Below, piece after piece: positions 1 to 9,272 of a DNA stretch of 64,000 bases. Source of the stretch: an uncultured Spartobacteria bacterium. GTDB taxonomy: Bacteria; Verrucomicrobiota; Verrucomicrobiia; Chthoniobacterales; Terrimicrobiaceae. Each line of letters opens with the position of its first letter. The first letter of the stretch is position 1. The stretch spans positions 1 to 64,000 of the forward strand of contig CALCJD010000094.1 of NCBI GenBank assembly GCA_937960895.1. Reading direction: 5' to 3'. The translations under genes were made by a program, and so were the position numbers. Under the pieces are notes generated by a model that saw nothing but the letters and a program-made list of their open reading frames with translations, had not been told where the DNA came from and ran no database searches.

Positions 1-54
1 GGATTAACCTACTACCTGGACGGCGAGTTGCAAGAAAAGGTGTCGGGACGCTAG
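1..54 (+). CDS. 3' end of an unidentified protein gene (partial)
   Basis: The window opens inside a reading frame in phase 1 that ends with TAG at 52-54. Only 17 residues are visible, including a YYLDGELQEKVSG stretch. The aromatic-x-DG spacing is like a MORN or YwqK-type repeat, but the piece is too short to assign. Its stop overlaps by 4 bp the stop of the convergent hydrolase gene on the other strand, so two operons meet here tail to tail. It could also be a chance open frame. Confidence 0.4.
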   Translation, partial: GLTYYLDGELQEKVSGR

Positions 55-731
55 ACCTCCACCGAAGCGCCCGGCGCGGGCAGGTGCAGAGTCACCCCGG
101 CGGCGGCAAAGGTGGCGCGGGCGGCGTCGTGGTCGATTTTGATCGGAGGGAAGGTGTCGTAATGGACCCCGACCACCGTGCGGCAGTTCACAAATCCGGC
201 GGCCCGGACGGCGTCCTTCGGGCCCATCGTGAAGTTGTCCCCGATGGGCAGGACGGCAAATTTCAGCGTGAATTCGTCGGCCAGCAGTTTCATGTCCAAG
301 GTGAGGGCGGTGTCGCCCGAGTAATAGAAGCTGCCGTCGGCGGACTCGACGACAAACCCGCCGGGATTCCCGCCGTAGGTGCCGTCGGGAAGGACGCTGG
401 AGTGGAGGGCGGGGACATATTTCACCCGGCCAAAATCGAAACCGAAGGCGCCGCCAAGGTTCATGGGGTGGGTTTTTTGCACGCCCTGATTGCCGAGCCA
501 GGTGGCAATCTCGAAGCTGGAGATCACCATGGCGCCGGTCTGCCCGGCCAGTTCGACGGCGTCGGCAATGTGGTCGAAATGACCGTGGGAAATCAGGATG
601 TAATCCGCGCGAATGGCGGAGAAATCGACACCGGCCGCCAGCGCATTGGGTTTGATGAAGGGATCAAAAAGGAGTGTCTTGCCGGCGGTTTCCACGCTGA
701 AGCAGGAGTGGCCAAAGGAGGTGAGTTTCAT
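51..731 (-). CDS. Metal-dependent hydrolase, metallo-beta-lactamase fold (UPF0173 type)
   Basis: A 226-residue cytoplasmic protein. It starts MKLTSFGHSCF, typical of the UPF0173 metal-dependent hydrolase family, and carries the metal-binding SHGHFDH motif near residue 50, a later SGDTALT motif and a GVHYDTFP motif near the C-terminus that complete a two-metal site. The substrate is not predictable for this family. An ATG 13 codons upstream is open, but the 731 start matches the family N-terminus. It is the last gene of a minus-strand operon, 48 bp after the ABC ATPase gene. No signal peptide is seen. Confidence 0.85.
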   Translation of the reverse strand: MKLTSFGHSCFSVETAGKTLLFDPFIKPNALAAGVDFSAIRADYILISHGHFDHIADAVELAGQTGAMVISSFEIATWLGNQGVQKTHPMNLGGAFGFDFGRVKYVPALHSSVLPDGTYGGNPGGFVVESADGSFYYSGDTALTLDMKLLADEFTLKFAVLPIGDNFTMGPKDAVRAAGFVNCRTVVGVHYDTFPPIKIDHDAARATFAAAGVTLHLPAPGASVEV

Positions 732-779
732 GGCGGACAAAATGGAACCTTCGTCATGGCGAAACCGCAAGCGCGCGAT

Positions 780-1562
780 TCAGGAAATTCCCGACAGCCG
801 GTAGCGGTCCCCCTGGCGCCGCACGGTGAGCGGCGCGTGAAAGATGGCGCTGAGGGTGCGGGAGGTGAGGCCGTGCGCCAGCGGTCCGGCGTAGTGGGTT
901 TTTCCGTTCTCCAGCGCCAGCAGGTGGGTGAACTCGGGGAGAATTTCCTCGATGTGATGGGTCACCAGCACAAGGCCGGGAGCCTTGGCCTGGGCGGCCA
1001 GGCGGCGGAGGTCGGACAGAAAATGTTCCCTCGCGACGGGATCGAGTCCGGAGCAGGGTTCGTCAAGAATGAGAATGGCGGGGTCGGCCATCAGCGCGCG
1101 CGCGATGAGCACCCGCTGGCGCTCGCCCTGCGAAAGCACCTCCCAGCGGCGTCCGGCGGCGTAGGACACTCCGAGCAGCCTGAGCAGGCGCCGGGCGCGC
1201 CGTTGTTCCGCGGGGGCGATGCGTCCCCAGTATCCGATCATGGCGTGTTTGCCGCCCGCCACGATTTCCTCGGCCTCGTCCTCGTCGTGGCAAAGGTGGG
1301 AAATGCTTGCGCTGACCACGCCGACGTGGCGTCGCAGTTCGCGCCAGTCGCTCTCGCCGAACTCCTCTCCCAGAAGCACAATGCTGCCGTCGGTGGGCGG
1401 CATGTAGCCGGTGAGGGCCTTGAGGAGGGAGGTTTTTCCGGAGCCGTTGGCGCCCAGAATCACCCAGTGCTCACCACGCCGCATGGTCCAGTTGATGTGA
1501 TCCAGCACCCGGACGTCACCGCGGCGGATGGAGAGGTCTTTGATGGAAAAAAGTTCGGTCAT
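780..1562 (-). CDS. ABC transporter ATP-binding protein (ModF/YlmA-like)
   Basis: A 260-residue stand-alone ATPase subunit. Walker A GANGSGKT is at residues 37-44, the signature LSQGERQRV near 150, Walker B ILILDEPCSGLDP near 170 and the switch histidine in LVTHHIEE near 205. The ERQRV signature and overall layout are like the YlmA/ModF group of orphan ATPases, which often lack a membrane partner nearby, and none is seen here. ATG at 1562 overlaps the ComEC stop (ATGA), so it should be translationally coupled to comEC. A longer frame reaches 1610 inside comEC but has no family support. Confidence 0.85.
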   Translation of the reverse strand: MTELFSIKDLSIRRGDVRVLDHINWTMRRGEHWVILGANGSGKTSLLKALTGYMPPTDGSIVLLGEEFGESDWRELRRHVGVVSASISHLCHDEDEAEEIVAGGKHAMIGYWGRIAPAEQRRARRLLRLLGVSYAAGRRWEVLSQGERQRVLIARALMADPAILILDEPCSGLDPVAREHFLSDLRRLAAQAKAPGLVLVTHHIEEILPEFTHLLALENGKTHYAGPLAHGLTSRTLSAIFHAPLTVRRQGDRYRLSGIS

Positions 1563-3850
1563 TGCAAACGGGAATACTGTCGGCCGCCAAGGAAAGCGGA
1601 AACTTCCCAATGAGTGGAGAAAATCCGGATGGTGACCGCGCCGGTTTCATCCTGTCGGAAAAGCCGCACGCCGCGGGCGGCCAGGGCGTCGGCGAATTCC
1701 GGCGGGAGTTTTTCGCTTTGGGGAAATTCCGCGACGGACGAGATGACCACGTGGGGACGGACGGCGTCCAGGAAGGCGGCATCGCCGGACGGACCGCTGC
1801 GTGGGCGGCCCTTCACCAGGATGTCGCAGCGCAGTTCCTCGGGCGCATGTTCCAGCAGCCATTGCTCGGTGGCGAAGCTGGCGTCGGACAGAAACAGCAC
1901 GCGGACCCCGGCCGCGTCGAGGCGGGTGACAAGCACCTTGTCGTCGGCGACGGCGCGGACATTCGAGGCCGGCGGATGGAGCACGCGCAGGCGGACGTCG
2001 GGCGAGATGGTGAGCGTGTCTCCGGCGCGGTGGAGGGATTTGGGAACGTTGCGCCGGGCCAGCAGGTCCTGGAAACGCCGGCGGTGCGGGGAAAGATCGT
2101 CCTGCACCGAATCAACCACCATCCGCGGCGGGCAGGACTCGAGAAGTTCCGGCGCGGCGCTGATGTGCCCGGCGTCCCCGTGGCTCAAAAGGAGACCGTC
2201 GAGCGAGCGGCGGCCCTTCGAACGCAGGAAGGGCAGCAGGGTGGAGTCGTGGTGGAAAAACGGTCCGCAGTCCAGCAGCCAGCCGCGACCTCCCGCGCCG
2301 AGCCAGGCGGCGCCGCCCGCCCCGAAATCGAAAACCACGATTTCCGCGACCGGGGCCGGCGGAAACGGTGCGCCCACATAAACAAACGATCCCGGCAGCG
2401 CCGCAAACCAGGCCACGGTCTTGAGCAGAATCCGGGTGAGGAGCCAGTTGGTCTGGTTGAAAATTTCCGAGGCCCACCCGCTCACCGGCGCCGTGAGCAA
2501 CGACAGCATGGCCACGGCCATGATGCCAAAGGAAAGCGGCACGGCCAGCAGGTTGGCGGGCAGGGCGGAGAGCGAAACGAGATGAAAATAACCCAGTGTC
2601 AGCGGCAATGATCCGATCCACGCCGCCGCCGACACCGAGGAAAGCCCGGCCACGGCGCGGCCTCCCGAAAAGAAGCGCCGCTGCAGAGGGGTCAGCAGCT
2701 TTTCCGGAAAAAACGGATCCGGACGGAAGGGTTTTTCCACCAGCGCGCTGATCGGCCGGGCCGCCAGAAGGATTGCCGCCACCACGCAGAACGACAGTTG
2801 GAATCCGGCATTCCAGAGCTGGTTGGTGTCGCCCAGCAGGATGAGAAACGCCGCGGCGCACAGGTTGTTGAAGAGCACCGGCCGGCGGTTGGCGATGAAA
2901 CCCACCAGGACCACCGCGGCCATGAGGGCCGCGCGCACGCTGGCGGGTTTTCCGCCGGTCATGAAGGCATAAAAAAACAGCGCCGGAATGATGGCCCACG
3001 CCGCCTGTTTGCGGGACAGTCCCAAAACGCGCAGGACCTGCCAGAGCAGCACGGCCAGCATGCCGACATGCAGGCCGCTCACGGAAAACAGATGATAGGT
3101 GCCCGTGCCGCGAAACTGTTCCTGCACCCGTTCCGGCAGCGACGAGGTGTCGCCCAGCACCATGGCGACGACAAGGTCGGCCACGGTCGAATCATTCATC
3201 CCCCGCACCATCACCGCAGCCATCCAGGATCGCGCGGCCAGGGCGGCCGCCCGCAGCGGATTGCCGTGGCCCGGGGAAAGGACTTCCACGTCGCGCGGAT
3301 CCCGGGCCTCCAGACGGGAATACACCTGACGCAGGGCCGACCACCGCGCGAAATCGAACTGCCCGGGATTGCGCGGCGGGGCGAGGTTTTTCAGGGTTCC
3401 GGTCAGACGGACCTCGTCCCCATACGCGGGCGGCGCCGCCGGCCAGTCCGCGAGCACCTTCACACGCGGAGCCAGGGTCACATCCCCCGCCACGAGCCGG
3501 GTCAGTTGCAGATCGAAACTCACCTTGCCGGACGCAAACACCCGGGGTTCGCCGGCGACGAGGCCGCGGACTTCCACCGGCTGGTGATGTCCTTCGATCC
3601 AGCGCGCCAGTTTGGCCGCCGCGCATTCGCGTCCCTGCCAGAGCTGGAGACAGGCAAAGACGGAGACGATGAGGAGTCCGAGCGCCCGCCTCCAGCGAAG
3701 GAAAATGCCCGCCGCGATCACGGCCGCGGCCAGCCATCCCGCGGACGGCACCGGCAGACAGCGTCCCAGCACAATGCCCGTGATGGCGAAGAGGAGGAGG
3801 TAAAGGAAAGGCAGTCTTTGGCGGAGGAGCGAAGGATTCCGATGCGTCAC
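1559..3850 (-). CDS. comEC: ComEC/Rec2-family DNA uptake channel protein
   Basis: A 763-residue polytopic membrane protein with the ComEC layout: N-terminal membrane helices, a soluble OB-like segment (about 70-200), the Competence domain with many helices from about 230 to 500 (containing VSGLHVGM), and a C-terminal metallo-beta-lactamase-like domain (about 525-755). Known ComEC proteins carry transforming DNA across the inner membrane. The hydrolase motif reads LLLSHGDAGHISAA, keeping most metal ligands of the canonical SHxDxDHxGG. Both ends overlap the neighbours by ATGA (3847-3850 and 1559-1562). No other competence gene is in the window. Confidence 0.93.
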   Translation of the reverse strand: MTHRNPSLLRQRLPFLYLLLFAITGIVLGRCLPVPSAGWLAAAVIAAGIFLRWRRALGLLIVSVFACLQLWQGRECAAAKLARWIEGHHQPVEVRGLVAGEPRVFASGKVSFDLQLTRLVAGDVTLAPRVKVLADWPAAPPAYGDEVRLTGTLKNLAPPRNPGQFDFARWSALRQVYSRLEARDPRDVEVLSPGHGNPLRAAALAARSWMAAVMVRGMNDSTVADLVVAMVLGDTSSLPERVQEQFRGTGTYHLFSVSGLHVGMLAVLLWQVLRVLGLSRKQAAWAIIPALFFYAFMTGGKPASVRAALMAAVVLVGFIANRRPVLFNNLCAAAFLILLGDTNQLWNAGFQLSFCVVAAILLAARPISALVEKPFRPDPFFPEKLLTPLQRRFFSGGRAVAGLSSVSAAAWIGSLPLTLGYFHLVSLSALPANLLAVPLSFGIMAVAMLSLLTAPVSGWASEIFNQTNWLLTRILLKTVAWFAALPGSFVYVGAPFPPAPVAEIVVFDFGAGGAAWLGAGGRGWLLDCGPFFHHDSTLLPFLRSKGRRSLDGLLLSHGDAGHISAAPELLESCPPRMVVDSVQDDLSPHRRRFQDLLARRNVPKSLHRAGDTLTISPDVRLRVLHPPASNVRAVADDKVLVTRLDAAGVRVLFLSDASFATEQWLLEHAPEELRCDILVKGRPRSGPSGDAAFLDAVRPHVVISSVAEFPQSEKLPPEFADALAARGVRLFRQDETGAVTIRIFSTHWEVSAFLGGRQYSRLQ

Positions 3851-4410
3851 GGCTGTCCGCAGAATTTGAACAGGAGCATTGCCGTCGTCCGGTCCTCCGG
3901 AAAGTAAAACCGCAGCGCGCCGTCATGACCGCGAATGTCCGTCGGGACCGCGCAGCTGGCCCTCCGCGAATGAATTTGATGGATGCCCAGCCGGTTTCGA
4001 TTGCGGTAGGGCGCGCCCCATACCTCCAGCAAAATCGCCCGGTGGGTGGCGGCTGCGAGAAGCCTTTCCAATGCCGGACGCTCATAGTGTTCATAATAAA
4101 CACAATGTGTAGCTTCGAGGTCGGCGTAATCCAAATGCCCCGCCACCTTCAGGCCGCGCGGCGGAAGTGATTCCCACGTGCCGCGAATGCGTGCCACGCG
4201 CACCCGCGGATCAAATCCGGCGTCGCGATTGAGCTTCGAAAGGGTGTTGACGGAAACCAACGGCCGGACAGGCCATCCGACGTCCATGGTGATCCATACG
4301 TGATCTACGTAATCCGGATTGGGGTGGTGCTCCACCTGCACCTGAAGCTCCCCGCCGACGGCATGCACAAACGGCGCGCCCAGCAGGTCCGCGGGCAAAA
4401 CTTCGGCCAC
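3847..4410 (-). CDS. Hypothetical protein with a YukJ/DUF2278-like C-terminal half
   Basis: A 187-residue soluble protein. The C-terminal part has the order seen in DUF2278 proteins: a short beta strand (LLEVWG), a GIHQIHSRR motif where YukJ relatives have G-[IV]-H-[DE]-IH, then a DGALRFYFPED segment and a final hydrophobic strand. The N-terminus begins at GTG 4410, 14 bp after the lipoprotein stop, without an evident Shine-Dalgarno site, and is shorter than in YukJ relatives. It overlaps comEC by ATGA. DUF2278 has no assigned biochemical role. The match is from motif memory only. Confidence 0.55.
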   Translation of the reverse strand: MAEVLPADLLGAPFVHAVGGELQVQVEHHPNPDYVDHVWITMDVGWPVRPLVSVNTLSKLNRDAGFDPRVRVARIRGTWESLPPRGLKVAGHLDYADLEATHCVYYEHYERPALERLLAAATHRAILLEVWGAPYRNRNRLGIHQIHSRRASCAVPTDIRGHDGALRFYFPEDRTTAMLLFKFCGQP

Positions 4411-4424
4411 ACGCGGGGAGGGGA

Positions 4425-4943
4425 TCAGTTGTTGAAGGAGAACGGACTGTAGAGCGACTCCTCGTAGGCGGAGTCATACCAGTCGTCGATGATCGGCGGA
4501 TTGTAGGCAAACGGCTGCTGGTCCTGATAAAGCGGGGTGTTGAAATAGGCCCGTTTTTGCTCGCCGTGGAGGCGGGCGGTCTGGGCGGGGGAGTTGTGGC
4601 CGTAGAAGCCCTGGGTCTCGGTGAGATAGTTCAGCAACTGCGATGTGGCGCCCGCCGCCTTGAGACCCTGCAGCTGGGCGTAGGTGAAGTTGTACACCTT
4701 CCGCGTGCTGTTGAGATAGCCCACGATCACCTCGGTGGGAACGCCTTTCTGCACGAGGCCCAGGATGTCGTTGTAGTCGAGGACCTGTCCGGCATTCATC
4801 TTGGCCTGGGTGGCGGCGGAAACGTTTTTGGCGGAGAGGGTGCTCGAAATGGCGGGATCGATTTGCGATTGTGTCGTCGCGCACGCGGCAAGGATCAGAA
4901 AGGCGAGGACAGGCAGGGCGGCCCGGAGGAGACGATCGATCAT
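4425..4943 (-). CDS. Small outer-envelope lipoprotein
   Basis: A 172-residue lipoprotein precursor. The N-terminus MIDRLLRAALPVLAFLILAAC has a positive start, a hydrophobic core and a clean lipobox (LAAC), so the mature protein should begin at Cys21 and be lipid anchored. The mature part has a helical stretch (about 30-100: SSTLSAKNVSAA, DYNDILGLVQKGV) and a Tyr/Asn/Pro-rich tail ending FSFNN. No family recognised. An ATG 12 codons upstream is open, but a good promoter (4951-4979) covers that stretch, which favours 4943. It is the first gene of the comEC operon, divergent from proC. Confidence 0.75.
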   Translation of the reverse strand: MIDRLLRAALPVLAFLILAACATTQSQIDPAISSTLSAKNVSAATQAKMNAGQVLDYNDILGLVQKGVPTEVIVGYLNSTRKVYNFTYAQLQGLKAAGATSQLLNYLTETQGFYGHNSPAQTARLHGEQKRAYFNTPLYQDQQPFAYNPPIIDDWYDSAYEESLYSPFSFNN

Positions 4944-4950
4944 GATCGAA

Positions 4951-4979
4951 TACCTAAAACAGGGATTGGTGGCTGGCAA
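4951..4979 (-). promoter_or_regulatory. Promoter of the lipoprotein-comEC operon
   Basis: On the minus strand, TTGCCA (4979-4974), a 17-bp spacer and TAGGTA (4956-4951). The -10 box ends 7 bases before ATG 4943, so transcription would begin at or next to the start codon. It covers the alternative upstream ATG at 4979 and so decides the start. Seen by eye; not tested. Confidence 0.5.
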
Positions 4980-5041
4980 ACTCTTTCCGGATCGGCGTCC
5001 GGAAGCCGCCGCTCCGGCCTTTCCGCCGGGTCGACTAAGTC

Positions 5042-5070
5042 TTGCCGCGTCCGGGCGGGCTCACTAGGCT
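5042..5070 (+). promoter_or_regulatory. Promoter of proC
   Basis: TTGCCG (5042-5047), a 17-bp spacer and TAGGCT (5065-5070). The -10 box ends 9 bases before the proC ATG at 5080, leaving room for a 5' leader of only a few bases and no Shine-Dalgarno site. The -10 hexamer is identical to the one proposed before argC. Confidence 0.5.
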
Positions 5071-5079
5071 TTCCCGCCT

Positions 5080-5877
5080 ATGACTTTCGCTTTTCTGGGG
5101 GCGGGCAAGATGGCTCTGGCGCTGGCCCATGGGATGTTGCGGGCCAAACTTTGCGCTCCGTCGGACATCGTGGTTTCCAGCCGTTCGCGGCCGGGACTGG
5201 AAAACTTTGCCGCGGCGACCTCCGTTCGGGCGGTGGCGTCGAATGCCGAGGCCGTGGCGGCGGCCGATGTGGTACTGCTTTGCGTGAAGCCGCTGGATGC
5301 CCTCAAGGCGCTCAAGGAATCCGGCGCCGATTGGAGGGGAAAGCTTCTGATTTCCGTGGCGACCGGCGTGAAAATCGCCTCCCTGCGCGAGGCGGCCCCC
5401 GGCAGCCGGGTCATTCGGGCCATGCCGAACACCGCGGCGATGGTCGGTCACAGTGCCACCGCCATTGCGGCGGACGAATCCGCGTCCCATGAGGATCTCG
5501 AGACGGCGGAGCGGGTTTTTCAGGCGGTTGGCGAAGTTTACCGCGTGGCGGAAAACCAGCTTGATGCCGTGACGGGGCTGAGCGGCAGCGGACCGGCCTA
5601 CATCTATCTGGTGCTGGAGGCGCTGTCCGACGGCGGCGTGCTTTGCGGGCTTCCGCGCAAACTGGCCCTCGATCTGGCGATTCAGACGATCCGCGGGGCC
5701 GCCGAGATGGCCGTCTCCACGCAGGAGCATCCGGCCGTGCTGCGCGAAATGGTCACCAGTCCGGGCGGCACCACCATCGCGGCTCTGGCGGCGCTGGAAA
5801 ATGCCGCCACCCGCTCGGCGTTCATCCGGGCCGTTCAGGCGGCCGCGGCGCGTTCGAAGGAACTTTCCGGCGAGTGA
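5080..5877 (+). CDS. proC: Pyrroline-5-carboxylate reductase
   Basis: A 265-residue enzyme of the usual family length. It reduces 1-pyrroline-5-carboxylate to proline with NAD(P)H, the last step of proline synthesis, in the cytoplasm. The N-terminal Rossmann site reads FLGAGKMALALAHG (about residues 4-17). The dimerisation and substrate domain has LSGSGPAYIYLVLEAL near 165 and the signature TSPGGTTIAAL near 230. It is followed by a GTGA overlap with the TPR gene, so the two are co-transcribed. No other proline gene is in the window. Confidence 0.95.
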   Translation: MTFAFLGAGKMALALAHGMLRAKLCAPSDIVVSSRSRPGLENFAAATSVRAVASNAEAVAAADVVLLCVKPLDALKALKESGADWRGKLLISVATGVKIASLREAAPGSRVIRAMPNTAAMVGHSATAIAADESASHEDLETAERVFQAVGEVYRVAENQLDAVTGLSGSGPAYIYLVLEALSDGGVLCGLPRKLALDLAIQTIRGAAEMAVSTQEHPAVLREMVTSPGGTTIAALAALENAATRSAFIRAVQAAAARSKELSGE

Positions 5878-6533
5878 AACCCCTGTTGGTCGCGGGCCTG
5901 GGTTTGCTGTTTGGCTGCGCCGTGCTTTCGGCCCAGACCAATGACGGCAAATTCATTCCGCTCCACGCCAGGGAGGCGGCGGCGGAGGGCGAGGCGTTTT
6001 TTCGCCGCAAGGATTACGACCGCGCCCGCAAGGCCTATCGCAAGGCCCTGGAATTGGCCCCGGACAATCTGGTCGTCCTCATCAATCTGGGCGTGATCGA
6101 ATTTCACGCCGGCCGGAACGAAGAGGCGGAGAAACTGCTCAAACGCGCCGTTCAGCTCAAGCTCGATGCGGCGCCGGCCTGGCTGACGCTGGGAATCCTT
6201 TACATGGACCAGAACCGGCTGGACGAGGCGCTCGCCGCGCTCGCCCAGGCCACGCTTTACGATCCGCACAATGCCCGGGCGCGCAATTATCTCGGGGTGG
6301 TCATCGGCCGCAAGGGCTGGCTCGACGGTGCGCAGGCCGAACTGCGCAGGGCGGTCGAACTCGACCCCTCCTATACCGACGCCCATTACAACCTCGCGGT
6401 GTTCTACCTCGAAAGCAAACCGCCCTACCTGGAACTGGCCCGGCGACATTATTATCGCGCCGTCGAATTGGGGGCCGAGCCCGACCCGGAGATCGAAAAG
6501 ACCCTGCGGTCCGCCCCGTCCGCCCAGCCCTGA
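5874..6533 (+). CDS. Secreted TPR-repeat protein
   Basis: A 219-residue protein with an N-terminal export signal (KPLLVAGLGLLFGCAVLSA) followed by about four to five tetratricopeptide repeats (for example AEGEAFFRRKDYDRARKAY near residue 40, and DAHYNLAVFY near 165). Start chosen is GTG 5874, which overlaps the proC stop as GTGA; the frame is open upstream through proC but only this start gives a signal peptide. LFGC is a poor lipobox because of the Phe, so cleavage after LSA by signal peptidase I is more likely. The TPR solenoid suggests a protein-binding scaffold; the partner is unknown. Confidence 0.8.
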   Translation: MKPLLVAGLGLLFGCAVLSAQTNDGKFIPLHAREAAAEGEAFFRRKDYDRARKAYRKALELAPDNLVVLINLGVIEFHAGRNEEAEKLLKRAVQLKLDAAPAWLTLGILYMDQNRLDEALAALAQATLYDPHNARARNYLGVVIGRKGWLDGAQAELRRAVELDPSYTDAHYNLAVFYLESKPPYLELARRHYYRAVELGAEPDPEIEKTLRSAPSAQP

Positions 6534-6576
6534 CCGCAGGCCGCCCGGGCAAATGACGCCCGCCGGCAACGAGTCA

Positions 6577-6605
6577 TTGCGCCGGGGACTCTCCTGTGTT
6601 ACCGA
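6577..6605 (+). promoter_or_regulatory. Promoter of the moxR-vWA operon
   Basis: TTGCGC (6577-6582), a 17-bp spacer and TACCGA (6600-6605), ending 20 bases before ATG 6626. TTGCGC is also the -35 hexamer proposed before the tRNA-Pro gene and the DUF456 gene. The box overlaps the alternative GTG start at 6596, which argues for 6626. Confidence 0.4.
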
Positions 6606-6625
6606 GACGGGAATCACCCACTGGA

Positions 6626-8125
6626 ATGCCTGAGTCCCACCCCGGTTTGGAGGAGTACCTCGCCACGGCCCGGCGCCGAATTCGCCTGCAGCGTCTCGCT
6701 CAGCTTTCCGGAGGGCTTCTTCGGGGACTGGGCGTTCTGTTGATCATTGCCGTGGGCGGGGCCTGGTTGTTTCCCCAGGCCGCGGTGGCGCTTTCGATTC
6801 TCGTGGCCCTGGCCTTTGCCGGGGCGCTTGCGGCCCTGATCGTCGCCGCGGTCCGACCCGTGGGCGACCTGCAGGCGGCCCGCGCCATCGACGCCCATTT
6901 CGGGTTGCCCGACCAGGCCTTGAGCGCCTCCGAATTGACCCCGGAAGCGGGGGAAAACTGGGTGCGGCTGCTGCGCGCGGACACCCAAACGCGACTGGCC
7001 AATCTCGATTGGAACACCCGCTGGCCGGTGGTCTGGCCGAAGTATTCCGCTGCGGCGGGGGCGGCGGTCCTGTTGCTGTCCGCGCTGCTGGCGGTTCGCC
7101 TGGGGGTTCTGCCACCGTCCGCTCCGGTGGCGGATTCCGGTCCCAACGAAAAGGCCGCCCTTGTGGAGGAACTTCTCGCCGACTGGGAAAAGGCCGCCGA
7201 ATTGACCCGGGATCCCGAACTCAGGGAATTGCTGGCCGAACTGCAGCCGCTGCGCGACGAACTCCCGAAGATGAACGAGCGCGAGATGTTCCTCGCCCTC
7301 AGCAAACTGGAAAACAAACTCGAAGCCCTGCGCGATGCCGCGGCCCGGGATTCGCTGGAGTCCGTCGCGGGCGACATGGCGAGCGCGGTGGAAAACATCG
7401 AGGGGCTGGGCCCGCTGGCCGACGCCCTGCGCCGCAGGGAATTGGAGCGCGCCGCCGAACTGGCCGAAAAGGCGGCCGAAAAGCTCGCTCGGAAAGGGGC
7501 GGAGGTTCCCGCCGGCGCCGATTCCGCCGCCACCCGGCAGAAGATGGCCCGCGCGGCGGAAAAGCTGTCCGAGTCCGGACAGGAAAGTGCGGCGTCCGCG
7601 ATCCAACAGACCGGCGAAGGAGCCCGCCGGAAGGACCCCTCCCAAATGGCGCAGGGGATGAAACAGCTCGCGCAGAGTCTCGCCAAGGCCGCTCAAAGTC
7701 AGTCCGCCAAGGCCCGCCTCGGATTGCAACTTGCCCAGCTCGGTCAGTGCAAGAACGGGATGGGAAACGAAGAGGGAGCCGGCCTGTCGCTCACGGTGAA
7801 ACTTTCCGAGCAAAAGGGACAGGGCAGGGGAGCCGGCAGCGAAATCGATCCCGATCGCGAAAAGGATCCCACCGACCTCGGATCGGAACGTTCCCTTGAA
7901 GGCCTCGCCGGGCTCGCCGGTGAAGGGGAATCCGAGGTCGAAACCCTGTCGTCCGAGACCCCCGGCTCCGAGGCGCCGCGCGAAGAACGCAATGCACAGT
8001 TTGCCAAATACGAAAAGCTCTCCCAGCAGGCCATCGCCGATGAAAATCTTCCGCCCGCCTACCGCGAGGCCATCCGCAAATATTTTGAAGCCATCCGCCC
8101 GGCCGCCGGTCCGGTCGATCCCTGA
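6626..8125 (+). CDS. Membrane protein with a long coiled-coil periplasmic or cytoplasmic domain
   Basis: A 499-residue protein. It has two hydrophobic segments near residues 30-80 (LLRGLGVLLIIAVGGAWLF and a second helix) and another near 140-160, then a long Glu/Ala/Lys-rich helical region (about 175-400; for example LAELQPLRDELPKMN, ELERAAELAEKAAEKLARKG) likely to form coiled coil, and a Gly/Ser/Glu-rich tail with ASP-type disorder. No catalytic motif. Genes of this kind commonly stand directly upstream of moxR in planctomycete and verrucomicrobial vWA operons; family names such as DUF4175 come to mind but were not verified. Its position says it is an early component of the MoxR-vWA system. 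Confidence 0.75.
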   Translation: MPESHPGLEEYLATARRRIRLQRLAQLSGGLLRGLGVLLIIAVGGAWLFPQAAVALSILVALAFAGALAALIVAAVRPVGDLQAARAIDAHFGLPDQALSASELTPEAGENWVRLLRADTQTRLANLDWNTRWPVVWPKYSAAAGAAVLLLSALLAVRLGVLPPSAPVADSGPNEKAALVEELLADWEKAAELTRDPELRELLAELQPLRDELPKMNEREMFLALSKLENKLEALRDAAARDSLESVAGDMASAVENIEGLGPLADALRRRELERAAELAEKAAEKLARKGAEVPAGADSAATRQKMARAAEKLSESGQESAASAIQQTGEGARRKDPSQMAQGMKQLAQSLAKAAQSQSAKARLGLQLAQLGQCKNGMGNEEGAGLSLTVKLSEQKGQGRGAGSEIDPDREKDPTDLGSERSLEGLAGLAGEGESEVETLSSETPGSEAPREERNAQFAKYEKLSQQAIADENLPPAYREAIRKYFEAIRPAAGPVDP

Positions 8126-8196
8126 GGGGGGACGAATTGACCGCCTGACGTTCTTTCCCCTCGGCCCCCGGCCCGTTCCCTTTATCCTTTTCAGCC

Positions 8197-9207
<1,011 letters not shown>

Positions 9208-9272
9208 CCGATGAAAGGAGGCCGTGCGGGAAGTCCGCCGACCATCGGGACTGAACGTCCGGCAATGTTTTC

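Noticed and set aside
84..1613. 509-residue frame on the plus strand across the hydrolase and ABC ATPase genes
   Set aside because: It is antisense to two genes with clear family motifs and has the Gly/Arg/His-rich composition expected of a shadow frame in GC-rich DNA.
9214..9221. A strong Shine-Dalgarno-like AAAGGAGG before DUF58
   Set aside because: The start codons at the right distance (GTG 9224) are out of frame with DUF58 and give only a short product.
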